64,000 nt of DNA from Wenzhouxiangella sp. XN79A (GCF_012272825.1 NZ_JAAWWS010000137.1:1-64000); one strand, 5' to 3'. Shown: positions 1 through 8,648, counted from the stretch's first letter. Made by a program: numbers and translations. The notes: generated by a model not told the origin, from the sequence alone.

Positions 1-163
1 CCCTTTTGGGTACTTTTGTGGCGTTTGACAAAAGTACCTCGCCAGAAAGCGGACGAAGTCCGCGTGGCGAAACGCTTGTAGCCCGGGGCAGCAACAACCC
101 CAGGACGAGCAGAACACCAGAAGCAGAACACCCGCCCACCGAAGGGCCGTTCACCGAACCAAG
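1..163 (+). repeat. Hairpin-bearing intergenic repeat, copy 1
   Basis: This copy matches 658-820 along its length at a constant offset of 657 bases. It starts with a perfect 11-bp inverted repeat (9-19 with 28-38), then a nested hairpin (39-44 with 65-70, and 49-54 with 58-63), and ends near the shared block gcccaccgaagggcc (134-148). The upstream edge is cut by the window start, so the copy may be longer. Confidence 0.7.
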
Positions 164-313
164 CCGGAAACAACCATCCGGCTTCGCCTCGGGCTCTTAC
201 CCCTCTGTACCCGGCAAGCGCTTCCCACTCCACGGCACGAAGCGATTCTTCGCGCCACGACCGTCACCGGAGGGCAACCCCCACCCGGTACGCGCGCTTG
301 TAAAAAACCTTCC

Positions 314-652
314 TGATTACGCATGAATCTCGGCCACGGTCGGGTAGCGTCCCGCCATCGGAGCGTCGCGGCAGGCGATACAGGCGAGCCGTTGGATCAT
401 CCGATCGGATTCGAAGGACGGGTTTCCATCCCAAGCGAGATTCCAGCCCGACGCCGGACTGGCAGGAAGACCGCCTGTTGGAGGGCGCTTGCGCGCGAAC
501 GACTTCGGAGGCGGCCACCCTTCGCGCGCAAGCGCCCTCCAACAGTCGAACCCGGGCAAAAAAGCGCTTTCGAAGGGTCCTTGCTTGCTGTTCTCGAGTT
601 TCCTGCACGCCTCCGGAGGGCTGTACTACCGGCCGAGAAACGTGCGTAATCA
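314..652. repeat. MITE-like unit with imperfect terminal inverted repeats
   Basis: The ends 314-335 and 631-652 are inverted copies of each other with 19 of 22 bases matching. The interior has no convincing reading frame and contains a perfect 25-bp inverted repeat. The size (339 bp) and ends resemble a non-autonomous mobile element, but no flanking target duplication was confirmed and no transposase is present in the window. That the unit sits between two copies of another repeat is seen directly; mobility is inference. Confidence 0.4.
475..545. repeat. Perfect 25-bp inverted repeat
   Basis: Positions 475-499 are the exact reverse complement of 521-545, separated by 21 bases (500-520). As RNA it would fold into a very stable GC-rich hairpin. 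There is no T-run on either side, so it does not look like a standard intrinsic terminator. It is the core of the 314-652 unit. Confidence 0.8.
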
Positions 653-657
653 TGAAG

Positions 658-820
658 CCCTTTCGGGTACGTTTGTGGCGATTGACAAAAGCACATCGCC
701 AGAATGCGGACGAAGTCCGCGTGGCGAAACGTTTGTAGCCCCGGGAAGCAACACCCCGAAGGCGAGCAAACCACCGAACGCAAGTCAGCCGCCCACCGAA
801 GGGCCTTTCACTGAACGAAG
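658..820 (+). repeat. Hairpin-bearing intergenic repeat, copy 2
   Basis: This is the second copy of the 1-163 repeat, on the same strand. The inner hairpin (GCGGAC..GTCCGC inside CGCCA..TGGCG) is kept exactly, while the outer stem has diverged (gtacgtttgt against acaaaagcac). Preservation of the inner hairpin over the rest suggests that structure, not coding, is maintained (inference). Confidence 0.7.
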
Positions 821-901
821 CCACCCGCAAGGAAGCCGACCGACGCGGCATCCACAGCACCAACGCCGACGACCCACCTCGTCGCCACGCCGGTCAGGCG
901 T

Positions 902-907
902 TAGAAT
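902..907 (+). promoter_or_regulatory. Possible -10 element of plsC
   Basis: TAGAAT (5 of 6 to TATAAT) ends six bases before the plsC ATG. No good -35 hexamer and no Shine-Dalgarno sequence were seen. If this is the real -10, transcription would begin at about the start codon and give a leaderless mRNA. Confidence 0.3.
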
Positions 908-913
908 CCGCCC

Positions 914-1711
914 ATGACCGACGTTTCGTCGACTTCCCACGCGCAATCGAACCGGCCGGGCTGGCTGGACCGGCTGTACCCGCTCTGGCTGTGGCTGGTG
1001 CTGTTGCCGGTCGTGGTGGTCTATACGATGATCGCTGCACCGCTTGCGATGGCGGTCTGCCTGTTCGGTGGCCAGCGCTTTGCCAATACGCAGATCGCCG
1101 CGCGCTGGGCGCGCCTGATCGCGCAGCTGACGCCGGTCGAACTCGACATCGAAGGCGCCGAGCACATCGAGCCGGGGCGATCGTACGTGGTGGTCGCCAA
1201 TCACCAGAGCCAGTACGACATTCCGGTGATCTACGGATACTCGGGTCTGGACCTGCGCTGGGTCATGAAGGCCGAGGTCGGGCGGATTCCGTTCGTCGCC
1301 CAGGGCTGCCGGGCGATCGGCCACATCTTCATCGACCGCTCCAACCCCGACCAGGCCCGAGCGGCGATCAATGCCGCGGTTGCGAGGCTCGACGAGGGCA
1401 CCGGCATCCTGTTCTTTCCGGAAGGCACGCGCAGCCGCACCGGTGAGCTGCTGCCGTTTCGAAAGGGCGCGTTCCGGGTCGCCGCGGATCGAGGCTGGGC
1501 CGTGTTGCCGATGACCGTCATCGGGACGCGCGACATTCTGCGGCCGGGCGGTCTTCGGATCCGGCCGGGCCGTGCGAAGCTGATCATCCATCCGCCGATC
1601 GAAGCGAAGCAGGAGGGCGACGGCCTGACGATCGATGAGGTGGTGCGCGACCTGCATCGGCGCTCCCGCGACGTCATCGCCTCGGCGCTGGAGCCGACCG
1701 ATGCGGTTTGA
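914..1711 (+). CDS. plsC: 1-acyl-sn-glycerol-3-phosphate acyltransferase (PlsC)
   Basis: Adds the second fatty acyl chain to lysophosphatidic acid, making phosphatidic acid at the inner membrane during phospholipid synthesis. The 265-residue protein has a hydrophobic N-terminal segment (about residues 25-50). It carries both signature motifs of the family: NHQSQYD (the HX4D catalytic box, near residue 96) and FFPEGTRSR (glycerol-phosphate binding, near residue 175). The length fits the family. The stop overlaps the start of the rhomboid gene by 11 bases, so the two are probably co-transcribed. PlsX, which feeds the same pathway, is encoded at 25 kb in this window. Confidence 0.93.
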   Translation: MTDVSSTSHAQSNRPGWLDRLYPLWLWLVLLPVVVVYTMIAAPLAMAVCLFGGQRFANTQIAARWARLIAQLTPVELDIEGAEHIEPGRSYVVVANHQSQYDIPVIYGYSGLDLRWVMKAEVGRIPFVAQGCRAIGHIFIDRSNPDQARAAINAAVARLDEGTGILFFPEGTRSRTGELLPFRKGAFRVAADRGWAVLPMTVIGTRDILRPGGLRIRPGRAKLIIHPPIEAKQEGDGLTIDEVVRDLHRRSRDVIASALEPTDAV

Positions 1712-2417
1712 GGTCCCGGACCCACGGTACAGCGCATCGCGCCGCGCGGCCGGCAACTTCGTGCTGGCCTTCAGGCTGGTGTTCGGTTTCCTGGTGGTGG
1801 TCTGGTCGGTGTTCCTGTTCGACCAGATGCTTCAGCTGGAGCTGATTCGATTCGGCCTTCGACCGCGCGAAAGTGCCGGGCTCATCGGCCTGGCGACCAC
1901 GCCGCTGCTGCATTTCGATCTGTCCCACCTGATGTCGAACACGCTGCCGCTGCTGATCGGTGGCACGCTGATGCTCTACCTGTTTCCGAACGCTTCGCTG
2001 CGCGTGCTGCCGCTGCTGTTCGTCGGCACCAGCGCGTTGGCCTGGATCTTCGCCCGCGACCACGTCCATATCGGTGCGTCGGGCCTGATCTACGGCATCC
2101 TGGCGTTCGTGTTCGTTTCCGGCCTGTTGCGTCGGGATCTCCGCTCGGTCGGCGCGGCGCTGCTGGTCTGGTTCCTGTATGGCTCGATGCTCTGGGGCGT
2201 GCTGCCGTCCGCGCCGGCGACCAGCTGGGAGTTGCATGCCAGCGGGCTGGTGCTCGGCGTGCTGTGCGCTCTGGTCTTCCGCGCCTGGGACCGGCCGCCG
2301 ATGAAGCGCTATGACTGGGAAGACGAGGACGACGAACTGGACGATGAAATCGACGCGCCGTGGCGGCAGTTCGGTAACGACAGGGTCCGTCCTTCGGACC
2401 GGGATCGTCTCGAATGA
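1701..2417 (+). CDS. Rhomboid family intramembrane serine protease
   Basis: A 238-residue polytopic membrane protein with the rhomboid active-site motif HIGASGLIYG (GxSG nucleophile), an upstream HFDLSHLMSN segment typical of the family, and a later histidine in WELHASG that would complete the Ser-His dyad. Rhomboids cleave substrates within the membrane; the substrate here cannot be read from sequence. The C-terminal tail (about the last 45 residues) is very acidic (DWEDEDDELDDEID) and probably cytoplasmic. The ATG at 1701, inside the end of plsC, is chosen because the frame upstream is only plsC antiphase. The stop overlaps the next gene by four bases. Confidence 0.82.
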   Translation: MRFEVPDPRYSASRRAAGNFVLAFRLVFGFLVVVWSVFLFDQMLQLELIRFGLRPRESAGLIGLATTPLLHFDLSHLMSNTLPLLIGGTLMLYLFPNASLRVLPLLFVGTSALAWIFARDHVHIGASGLIYGILAFVFVSGLLRRDLRSVGAALLVWFLYGSMLWGVLPSAPATSWELHASGLVLGVLCALVFRAWDRPPMKRYDWEDEDDELDDEIDAPWRQFGNDRVRPSDRDRLE

Positions 2418-3292
2418 CGCCGTGCCTGCACATTCTCGGCGCCGGTCGCACGGCGCGCACGCTGGCGCGACTGTGGCACGAGGCCGGCGTGCTGACGATC
2501 GGCGAAGTCTGCAACCGAAGCCCGGCCAGTGCGGCCGAGGCCGTGGACTGGATCGGGCAGGGCAGGCCGGTCGAGCGGTTCGAGCGCATCGCCCCGGAGG
2601 ACTGGCTGCTGATCGGCGTTCCGGACAGCGCGATCGCCGAGGTGGCCGATGCGGGCCTTCCGTTCGCCGCGCTGGCCTTCCACCTTTCGGGTGCCGAGCC
2701 GGCCTCGCTGCTGGCCGGTCGCGCAGCGGCGGTTGCCGCGGTGCATCCGGTCTGTGCCTTTGCCGAGCCGGACCTGGCACGCCGCCAGTTTCCGGGTCGC
2801 TACGCCGTCGGTGAGGGGGATGCAGCGGCGCTGGATCGGCTGCTGCCGGCCTTCGAGGCGATCGGCGCCCGCACCCTGCGCTTCCGGCCGGACGACAAGC
2901 GGCTCTACCATGCGGCCATGATCGCGGCTTCGAATTTCCTGTGCACGCTCGACCAGCTGGCCGAGGACCTGGCCGTGGCCGGCGGGCTGGCGGCCGGCGA
3001 CGCCCGCCGACTGATCGCCACGCTGCAGGCCGGAGCGCTGGATACGATCGCCGAGCGGGGCGGGGCCGGCGCCCTGACAGGCCCGATCGAGCGCGGTGAC
3101 GCGGCCACCTGTGCGGCGATGATGGACCGGATCCGGGCGCGGGCCGGGGACGATGAAGCGTTCGGCCGACAGGTCCTGCCGCTGCTTGCCGTCCTGGCCG
3201 GTTCGACGGTGGATCTGGCCCGGCGCAGGCATCCCGATCGTGCGGAGTCGCTGGAGGCGTTGCGGGCGCTGTTCGAGGAGCGAGCGGCCTGA
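2414..3292 (+). CDS. Rossmann-fold DUF2520 domain protein
   Basis: A 292-residue soluble protein with an N-terminal dinucleotide-binding fold (ILGAGRTARTLARLW, GxGxxx type, residues 6-22) and a C-terminal helical domain of the DUF2520 type (around KRLYHAAMIAASNFL). Family members resemble pyrroline-5-carboxylate or ketopantoate reductases and are predicted NAD(P)-dependent reductases; no substrate is known. The start overlaps the rhomboid stop (ATGA) and the stop overlaps the next start (TGATG), so it is translationally coupled on both sides. Confidence 0.8.
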   Translation: MTPCLHILGAGRTARTLARLWHEAGVLTIGEVCNRSPASAAEAVDWIGQGRPVERFERIAPEDWLLIGVPDSAIAEVADAGLPFAALAFHLSGAEPASLLAGRAAAVAAVHPVCAFAEPDLARRQFPGRYAVGEGDAAALDRLLPAFEAIGARTLRFRPDDKRLYHAAMIAASNFLCTLDQLAEDLAVAGGLAAGDARRLIATLQAGALDTIAERGGAGALTGPIERGDAATCAAMMDRIRARAGDDEAFGRQVLPLLAVLAGSTVDLARRRHPDRAESLEALRALFEERAA

Positions 3293-4485
3293 TGGCGGCG
3301 TTCGAGTACGAGGCGCTCGATGAGCAGAAGAGCGTGCGCGGCGTGGTCCAGGCCGACTCCGCGCGCCAGGCCCGCAGCCAGCTGCGCGAGCGCGGGCTGG
3401 TGCCGCTGGAGGTGCGGCCGGTGCAGGCGGCCGGACGACGCGGCGGCGCTGCGCGGCTTGTGCGCGAACGCGCATTGCTGTTGCGTCAGATGGCCGGCCT
3501 GCTGCGTGCTGGCCTGCCGCTGGAAGACGTTCTTGCGCTGCTGGCCGAGCAGACCGATCGCCCGGCCGTTCATCGACCGCTGGCGGCCATGCGATCGCGG
3601 GTTCGCGAAGGCGCGGCGCTTTCGGAGGCCATGGCCGAGCAGCCGGCGCTGTTTCCGCCGCTGGTCTGGCGCTCGGTGGCCGCTGGCGAGCAGGCCGGCA
3701 GGCTCGAGACCGTGATCGCCCGGCTGGCCGATCATGCCGAGCGGCGCGCGGCGCTGTCGCGCGGCATCGTGATGGCGCTGGTCTATCCGCTGCTGCTGGG
3801 TGTACTGTCGCTGGCCGTGGTCTGGGGCCTGCTGGGCTTTGTCGTGCCGCGCGTGGTCGAAGTGTTCAGTCAGTCGAACCAGGCGCTGCCAGCGCTGACG
3901 CGCAGCCTGATCTGGATTTCCGATGCGCTGGCCGGCTGGGGCGGGTTGCTGCTGCTCGTGCTCCTCGGCCTGGCGGCCGGCGGCGCGCTGCTGCTGCGCC
4001 GACCGGGCCCGCGCCGGGCCTTCGATGGTGCGCTGCTCGGCCTGCCGCTGATCGGGCGGGTCGTGCGGGCCCATGCCAGCGCGCTGTTCGCCCGCACCCT
4101 GGCCATCCTCATGGCCAGCGGCGTCCCGGCTGTCGATGCGCTGGGCACGGCCGCCAGCGTCATGTCCAATCGGCGGGTGCGCGACGATCTCGAACAGGCC
4201 GGACAGCGCGTCCGGGAAGGCAGCTCGATCACTGCCTCGGTCGCCGAGATCGGCTGGATGCCGCCGCTGACCCGACGCCTGATCGCGGGTGGCGAACAGG
4301 CCGGTGACCTGGCCGGCATGCTCGACCACGCCGCCGAGCTCCAGGAAGCGGATCTCGAACAGACCGGCGCGGTCCTGCTGGCCGTGCTGCAGCCGGCGTT
4401 GATATTGCTGGTGGGCCTGGTCGTGCTCTACATCGTGCTGGCGATTCTGCTGCCGGTGATGAACCTCAGCCAGATGCTGGGCTAG
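3292..4485 (+). CDS. gspF: GspF/PilC-type inner membrane platform protein
   Basis: 397 residues with the duplicated T2SSF architecture. The N-terminus (MAAFEYEALDEQ, then a GVVQADSARQAR segment) is typical of GspF of type II secretion rather than PilC. Two repeated domains (about 65-190 and 270-390) each end in hydrophobic segments. The motif pairs AAGEQAGRLE and AGGEQAGDLA are the family hallmark in each half. GspF anchors the cytoplasmic ATPase and pseudopilins. No gspE, gspG or pilB gene lies nearby, so it is an orphan between a DUF2520 gene and ftsE. The rest of its machine may be elsewhere. Confidence 0.82.
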   Translation: MAAFEYEALDEQKSVRGVVQADSARQARSQLRERGLVPLEVRPVQAAGRRGGAARLVRERALLLRQMAGLLRAGLPLEDVLALLAEQTDRPAVHRPLAAMRSRVREGAALSEAMAEQPALFPPLVWRSVAAGEQAGRLETVIARLADHAERRAALSRGIVMALVYPLLLGVLSLAVVWGLLGFVVPRVVEVFSQSNQALPALTRSLIWISDALAGWGGLLLLVLLGLAAGGALLLRRPGPRRAFDGALLGLPLIGRVVRAHASALFARTLAILMASGVPAVDALGTAASVMSNRRVRDDLEQAGQRVREGSSITASVAEIGWMPPLTRRLIAGGEQAGDLAGMLDHAAELQEADLEQTGAVLLAVLQPALILLVGLVVLYIVLAILLPVMNLSQMLG

Positions 4486-4513
4486 GGCCATGGGTGCGAA
4501 AGGCAATGATGCA

Positions 4514-5215
4514 ATGATCGTCTTCGAACACGTGGCCAAGCGCTACGCCGGCGGCGTCCAGGCGCTGGCCGACGTCAACTTCCGGCTCGAGCCCGGCGAG
4601 ATGGCCTTCCTGACCGGCCATTCCGGCGCCGGCAAGAGCACGCTGCTGCGCCTGATCGCGCTGCTCGAGCGGCCCAGTCGCGGTCAGGTCCTGTTCGAGG
4701 GCCGCAATGTCGGCCGGCTGTCGCGTCGCCAGATCCCGATGCTGCGGCGGCGGGTCGGCGTGATCTTCCAGGACCACAAACTGCTGACCGACCGCACGGT
4801 GTTCGACAACGTCGCGCTGCCGCTGCACATCGCCGGGCTTTCGTTCGGCGAGATCAAGCGGCGGGTCGGGGCGGCACTCGACCAGGTCGGCCTGCGCGAC
4901 AAGTCCGGCATGCCGGTGCCGGTGCTGTCCGGCGGCGAGCAGCAGCGGGTCGGCATCGCCCGCGCGATCGTCGCCAAGCCGCCGCTGCTGCTGGCCGATG
5001 AGCCGACCGGCAACCTCGACCCGGCGCTGTCGGAAGAGCTGATGCGGCTGTTCTGCACGCTCAACGAGCTCGGCACGACCGTCCTGATCGCCACCCACGA
5101 CCTGTACCTGGTCCGCCAGCTCGGTCGCAGGACGCTGGTGCTCGACCACGGGCGGATGGTCGACGACACGGTGCCGGTGCCGCCGGGGTCGACCGGTCCG
5201 GAGGTGCTTCGATGA
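4514..5215 (+). CDS. ftsE: Cell division ATP-binding protein FtsE
   Basis: ABC ATPase that works with FtsX at the division septum to activate peptidoglycan hydrolases. It has Walker A GHSGAGKST (residues 35-43), signature LSGGEQQRVGIARAI, Walker B LLLADEPTGNLD and the H-loop IATHD. The ATG at 4514 (MIVFEHVAKRY) is chosen because E. coli FtsE begins MIRFEHVSKAY and a gaaagg sequence lies 10 bases upstream. An ATG at 4490 would add eight residues but has no ribosome binding site. It overlaps ftsX by four bases. Confidence 0.93.
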   Translation: MIVFEHVAKRYAGGVQALADVNFRLEPGEMAFLTGHSGAGKSTLLRLIALLERPSRGQVLFEGRNVGRLSRRQIPMLRRRVGVIFQDHKLLTDRTVFDNVALPLHIAGLSFGEIKRRVGAALDQVGLRDKSGMPVPVLSGGEQQRVGIARAIVAKPPLLLADEPTGNLDPALSEELMRLFCTLNELGTTVLIATHDLYLVRQLGRRTLVLDHGRMVDDTVPVPPGSTGPEVLR

Positions 5216-6135
5216 GTGCGGCGAAGGCAATCCGAGCGGGGTTTCGCGGCTGGTTGCGCCGGCATGCCTACAGCCTGTTGTCGTCGATCGGCGCGCTGGT
5301 CCGCTCGCCGGTCGCAAGCGGTATGACCATCGGCGTGCTGGCCATCGCGCTGAGCCTGCCGCTGGGCCTGTACACCGCGCTGGCGAACCTCAGCGCCATG
5401 AACACCGACCTGGAGCGGCTGGAATCGATTTCGGTGTTTCTCGACGCCGAGCTCGACGAAGACCGGGCACGGCGTCTGGCGTCGTCGCTGTCGACGTCGC
5501 CGGACGTGCTCACGGTCGACCCGATCAGCCCCGAGGCCGGCATGCGTGAACTGGCCGGGGCGACCGGCCTGGACGACCTGGAGCTCGGCGAGGTCCCGCT
5601 GCCCTGGGTGCTGGAGGTGACGCCGGCGCGCGAAGGCGATGTCGGCGGGCTGGCCGGTCGGCTGCGCGCGCTGGACGGCATCGACCAGGTCATCGTCGAC
5701 CTCGGCTGGCTCCGGCGGCTGGAGGCGCTGCTCGGCGTGTTCGCCCGGCTGGTCGAGCTGGTCGCCGTCCTGTTCGGGCTGGCGGTGCTGTTCGTCATCG
5801 CCAATACCATCCGGGCCGAGATCCAGTCGCGGCACGAGGAGATCGAGGTGATGGCGCTGGTCGGCGCCACGCCGGCCTGGATCCGTCGGCCGTTCCTGTA
5901 CGCCGGATTCTGGTTGGGGCTGTTCGGCGGGCTCGGCGCCTGGCTGCTGGTCCGGCTCGGGCTCTGGCTGCTGGCGGGGCCGGTTCGGGACCTGGGTGCC
6001 TCCTATGGCACGCCGGCCTCGCTGCAGGCACCGCCGGCGGAGTTGATCGCCGCGCTGATCATCGGCTCGGGCCTGCTCGGCATTGCCGGTGCCGCGGTGG
6101 CGGTCTCACGACAGCTTCATCGAATCAACCCATGA
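5212..6135 (+). CDS. ftsX: Cell division protein FtsX
   Basis: Integral membrane partner of FtsE, 307 residues, with the FtsX layout. A short cytoplasmic N-terminus is followed by TM1 (about 36-58) and a periplasmic domain of about 110 residues. Three C-terminal TM segments follow in the conserved ABC2/FtsX region (from about residue 175). The segment around LFVIANTIRAEIQSRHEEIEVMALVGA is typical of the family. The ATGA overlap with ftsE indicates one operon. Confidence 0.93.
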   Translation: MSAAKAIRAGFRGWLRRHAYSLLSSIGALVRSPVASGMTIGVLAIALSLPLGLYTALANLSAMNTDLERLESISVFLDAELDEDRARRLASSLSTSPDVLTVDPISPEAGMRELAGATGLDDLELGEVPLPWVLEVTPAREGDVGGLAGRLRALDGIDQVIVDLGWLRRLEALLGVFARLVELVAVLFGLAVLFVIANTIRAEIQSRHEEIEVMALVGATPAWIRRPFLYAGFWLGLFGGLGAWLLVRLGLWLLAGPVRDLGASYGTPASLQAPPAELIAALIIGSGLLGIAGAAVAVSRQLHRINP

Positions 6136-6258
6136 TCGGGGCGCCCGGACGATCCGGGAATCGCGGTCCCCGGCATTGAACCGGGGAACTTCCGCCCCAA
6201 GGACCCGTCCAACGGGGCGTGAACCCGAGCGGACGAAATCGATCCCGGTTCTGTTCGA

Positions 6259-6288
6259 TTGGCCGGAAAGGCCGGTTCTTGTTAGAAT
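6259..6288 (+). promoter_or_regulatory. Sigma-70-type promoter of rpoH
   Basis: TTGGCC (6259-6264, 4 of 6) and TAGAAT (6283-6288, 5 of 6) are separated by 18 bases. A near-perfect Shine-Dalgarno AAGGAGGT lies at 6302-6309, six bases before the rpoH ATG. The strong ribosome binding site is clear; the promoter call is by consensus only. Confidence 0.5.
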
Positions 6289-6314
6289 TGAAGGGTTGAT
6301 CAAGGAGGTTTTGC

Positions 6315-7175
6315 ATGTCGAAGGAACTCGTACCGAGCCATCTTCTCGCCCCGGCCGGAACCGGCTCGCTGGATGCCTATATCCAGGAGGTCAACAAGGT
6401 TCCCGTGCTGAGCCTGGAAGAAGAGCAGCGCCTGGCGCGCCGGTTCCGCGACGACGAGGACCTGGATGCCGCGCGCCTGCTGGTGATGTCGCACCTGCGC
6501 TTCGTCGTGCACGTCGCGCGCGGGTACTCGGGCTACGGCCTTCAGCTGGGCGATCTGATCCAGGAAGGCAACATCGGCCTGATGAAGGCCGTCAAGCGAT
6601 TCGATCCCGAGCAGGGCGTGCGACTGGTCTCGTTCGCGGTCCACTGGATCCGCGCCGAGATCCATGAATTCGTGTTGCGCAACTGGCGCATCGTCAAGGT
6701 CGCCACGACCAAGGCGCAGCGCAAGCTGTTCTTCAATCTGCGCAAGAACAAGAAGCGCCTGGGCTGGTTGAACCAGGACGAAGTCAACCGCGTCGCCGCG
6801 GACCTGAACGTCAAGCCCGAAGTCGTGATGGAGATGGAATCGCGGCTGTCCGGCCAGGATGTCGGCTTCGACCTGACCAGCGACGACGACGATGATCGTC
6901 CGTACCTGGCCCCGGCCGGCTACCTGGAAAACCATGAAGCCTCGCCGGACATCGCCACCGAAACGGCCGACATGGAGGAGCACCAGCACAACCTGCTGTT
7001 CGCCGGCCTCGACGGCCTCGACGACCGCTCCAAGGACATCATCCAGTCGCGCTGGCTGCTCGACCCCAAGATGACCCTGCAGGAGCTGGCCGACAAGTAC
7101 GGCGTCTCGGCCGAGCGGATCCGCCAGCTGGAAGCCGCAGCGATGAAGAAGTTGAAGGCTGCCTTCGACGCCTGA
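6315..7175 (+). CDS. rpoH: RNA polymerase heat-shock sigma factor sigma-32 (RpoH)
   Basis: Directs RNA polymerase to heat-shock promoters. The 286-residue protein has region 2 ([19 protein letters not shown] and [19 protein letters not shown]) and the RpoH box just after it ([15 protein letters not shown], with its conserved basic/aromatic pattern), which separates sigma-32 from other group 3 factors. Region 4 has a helix-turn-helix ([19 protein letters not shown]). It lies downstream of ftsEX, as in E. coli, but has its own promoter and strong Shine-Dalgarno. A possible target promoter lies upstream of cbpA in this window. Confidence 0.96.
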   Translation: MSKELVPSHLLAPAGTGSLDAYIQEVNKVPVLSLEEEQRLARRFRDDEDLDAARLLVMSHLRFVVHVARGYSGYGLQLGDLIQEGNIGLMKAVKRFDPEQGVRLVSFAVHWIRAEIHEFVLRNWRIVKVATTKAQRKLFFNLRKNKKRLGWLNQDEVNRVAADLNVKPEVVMEMESRLSGQDVGFDLTSDDDDDRPYLAPAGYLENHEASPDIATETADMEEHQHNLLFAGLDGLDDRSKDIIQSRWLLDPKMTLQELADKYGVSAERIRQLEAAAMKKLKAAFDA

Positions 7176-7201
7176 TCGCTGCACCGACGCCACGACCCAT
7201 G

Positions 7202-7232
7202 AAACGGCCTCCCGCGTGGAGGCCGTTTTCTT
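7202..7232 (+). terminator. Intrinsic terminator of rpoH
   Basis: A perfect 11-bp stem (7202-7212 with 7218-7228) with a five-base loop is followed by a T-rich tract (TTTTC TTTC). It begins 26 bases after the rpoH stop. Confidence 0.85.
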
Positions 7233-7399
7233 TCGTACCGGTTCGGCGCGACCCAGAGCCAGGCTCGGGGGCGGTCTCCCCAGGTCTCGGCTGCAGGACG
7301 AATCGATCTCGCCCGGCAACGATCCGTGATCGGCTTCACTCTATGAGCCGCTTGATTTGCGTATCATCACGTTCTGGAAATCCCGGGGTCCGACATCCG

Positions 7400-7876
7400 A
7401 TGATCGCAGTGCTTTCCTTTCTGCTTGCGCTGTCCCTGCTCGGTGGCGGGTTGGTGGTCGGCGCTCAGCTTTTCCTCGCGGGTGCCGTGATCCAGGCCCT
7501 GCATCGTCACGAACCCGAACAGGCAATGTTCCTGATGCGCCAGATCAACGACCGTCTGGCCGGCCCGCAGTCGGTTGCGCTGTTCATCGGCACACTGCTG
7601 GCGGTCAGCGCGGTGGGCGTCATCGCGTTCCTTGCTCTGGAGTCGGTCGAGCGCTGGTGGTTGATGGCGGGGGCCGTGGTCTACCTGATCGGCCCGGTGG
7701 GCGTAACGATGACCCACCAGGCGCCGTTGAACGCGGGACTCAAGGCCGCCGACTGGTCGAACGCCGAGCGGGTCTGGCCGGCGTACCGTCGTCGAGCGCA
7801 GTTCTGGAGCGTGATTCGTGCGGCGCTCGGCATCGCGGCGCTGGGGGCGCTGGCCATCGGGGCGGTCGAATTCTGA
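7400..7876 (+). CDS. DUF1772 (anthrone oxygenase-like) membrane protein
   Basis: 158 residues with four predicted membrane segments (roughly 5-30, 55-78, 84-105 and 135-156). The conserved DUF1772 part is the MTHQAPLNAGLKAADWSNAERVW region, in which N and W residues match the family pattern N-xxL-x(n)-W. The family includes fungal anthrone oxygenase-like proteins, but bacterial members have no established role. The ATG at 7400 is chosen because it directly precedes the first hydrophobic segment. It stands alone between the rpoH terminator and the convergent rluE. Confidence 0.65.
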   Translation: MIAVLSFLLALSLLGGGLVVGAQLFLAGAVIQALHRHEPEQAMFLMRQINDRLAGPQSVALFIGTLLAVSAVGVIAFLALESVERWWLMAGAVVYLIGPVGVTMTHQAPLNAGLKAADWSNAERVWPAYRRRAQFWSVIRAALGIAALGALAIGAVEF

Positions 7877-7915
7877 TGCTTGCGGGGTGCACTGCCACGG
7901 CTCGCTGATCGGTGC

Positions 7916-8485
7916 TCAGTCGAGCGGCCTCCATCCGCCGGGGTCCAGCCCATCGAGCGTCCAGTTCCCGATCCGCACTCGAATCAAGCGCAAGGTGGGA
8001 TGCCCGACCGCCGCCGTCATCCGGCGCACCTGGCGGTTCCGTCCCTCGCGGATGGTCAGTTCCAGCCAGGCGTCGACGACGTTCTTCCGGTAGCGCACCG
8101 GCGGCTCCCGTGGCCAGAGTCCTTCCGGTTCCGGAACTCGGTGCACCTCGGCCGGCCGGGTACGGCCGTCCTTCAGTTCGATTCCTTTCCTCAGCCGTTC
8201 CAGCGCCTCGTCGGTCGGTTCGCGCTCGACGAGCACCCGATAGGTCTTGGGCTGCTTGAACTTCGGTGAGCTGATCCGGGCCTGCAGCGCGCCGTCGTCG
8301 GTCAGCAGCAGCAGGCCCTCGGAGTCCTTGTCCAGCCGGCCGGCCGGGTAGACGCCCGGCACGTCGATGTAGTCGGCCAGCGTCGGACCCTCGCCGCTGA
8401 ACTGGCAGAGCACGCCGAAGGGTTTGTTGAAGGCGATCAGCACGACCGCCACGCACCCTGACGGGAGGTGCGCCCGGCAGGACAT
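7916..8485 (-). CDS. rluE: 23S rRNA pseudouridine synthase RluE
   Basis: Converts a uridine of 23S rRNA (U2457 in E. coli) to pseudouridine. The RsuA-family catalytic motif is present (AAGRLDKDSEGLLLLT form, here PAGRLDKDSEGLLLL), and its Asp is the nucleophile. The conserved EGRNRQVRRMTAAVGHPTLR block near the C-terminus also fits. There is no N-terminal S4 domain, which fits RluE rather than RsuA or RluB. The frame opens at 8485 with ATG, but the conserved region begins only at VLIAFNKPFGV, so a GTG at about 8452 is an alternative start. Confidence 0.88.
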   Translation of the reverse strand: MSCRAHLPSGCVAVVLIAFNKPFGVLCQFSGEGPTLADYIDVPGVYPAGRLDKDSEGLLLLTDDGALQARISSPKFKQPKTYRVLVEREPTDEALERLRKGIELKDGRTRPAEVHRVPEPEGLWPREPPVRYRKNVVDAWLELTIREGRNRQVRRMTAAVGHPTLRLIRVRIGNWTLDGLDPGGWRPLD

Positions 8486-8648
8486 CGGTTGGCGCGGCGG
8501 CCGGACCGTCGCCGGTTCCTGACGGGTCTCGTTGGACCCCGGACGGCAGAGCCAGCACAGCCCGCTCGGCGAGCGGCCGATTCAGCGTCCGCGCTTCGCC
8601 GGCCATCCGCTGGGCATTGCCCGGCATCCCGCGCAGAACCGGTCCCGT

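Larger units (their letters stand above)
1..913. other. Gene-free repeat-rich region
   Basis: No convincing gene is visible. The open frames here are short, overlap on both strands and are arginine/proline-rich with no recognisable domain, as expected of GC-rich non-coding DNA. The stretch holds two copies of a hairpin-bearing repeat (1-163 and 658-820, constant offset 657) that flank a 339-bp unit (314-652) ending in imperfect inverted repeats. A perfect 25-bp inverted repeat lies inside that unit. The last bases before plsC carry a possible -10 hexamer. Confidence 0.7.

Noticed and set aside
6-917. Short open frames in the repeat region (for example 6-326, 264-863)
   Set aside because: They overlap on both strands, have no ribosome binding site and follow the repeat structure, so they are taken as non-coding.
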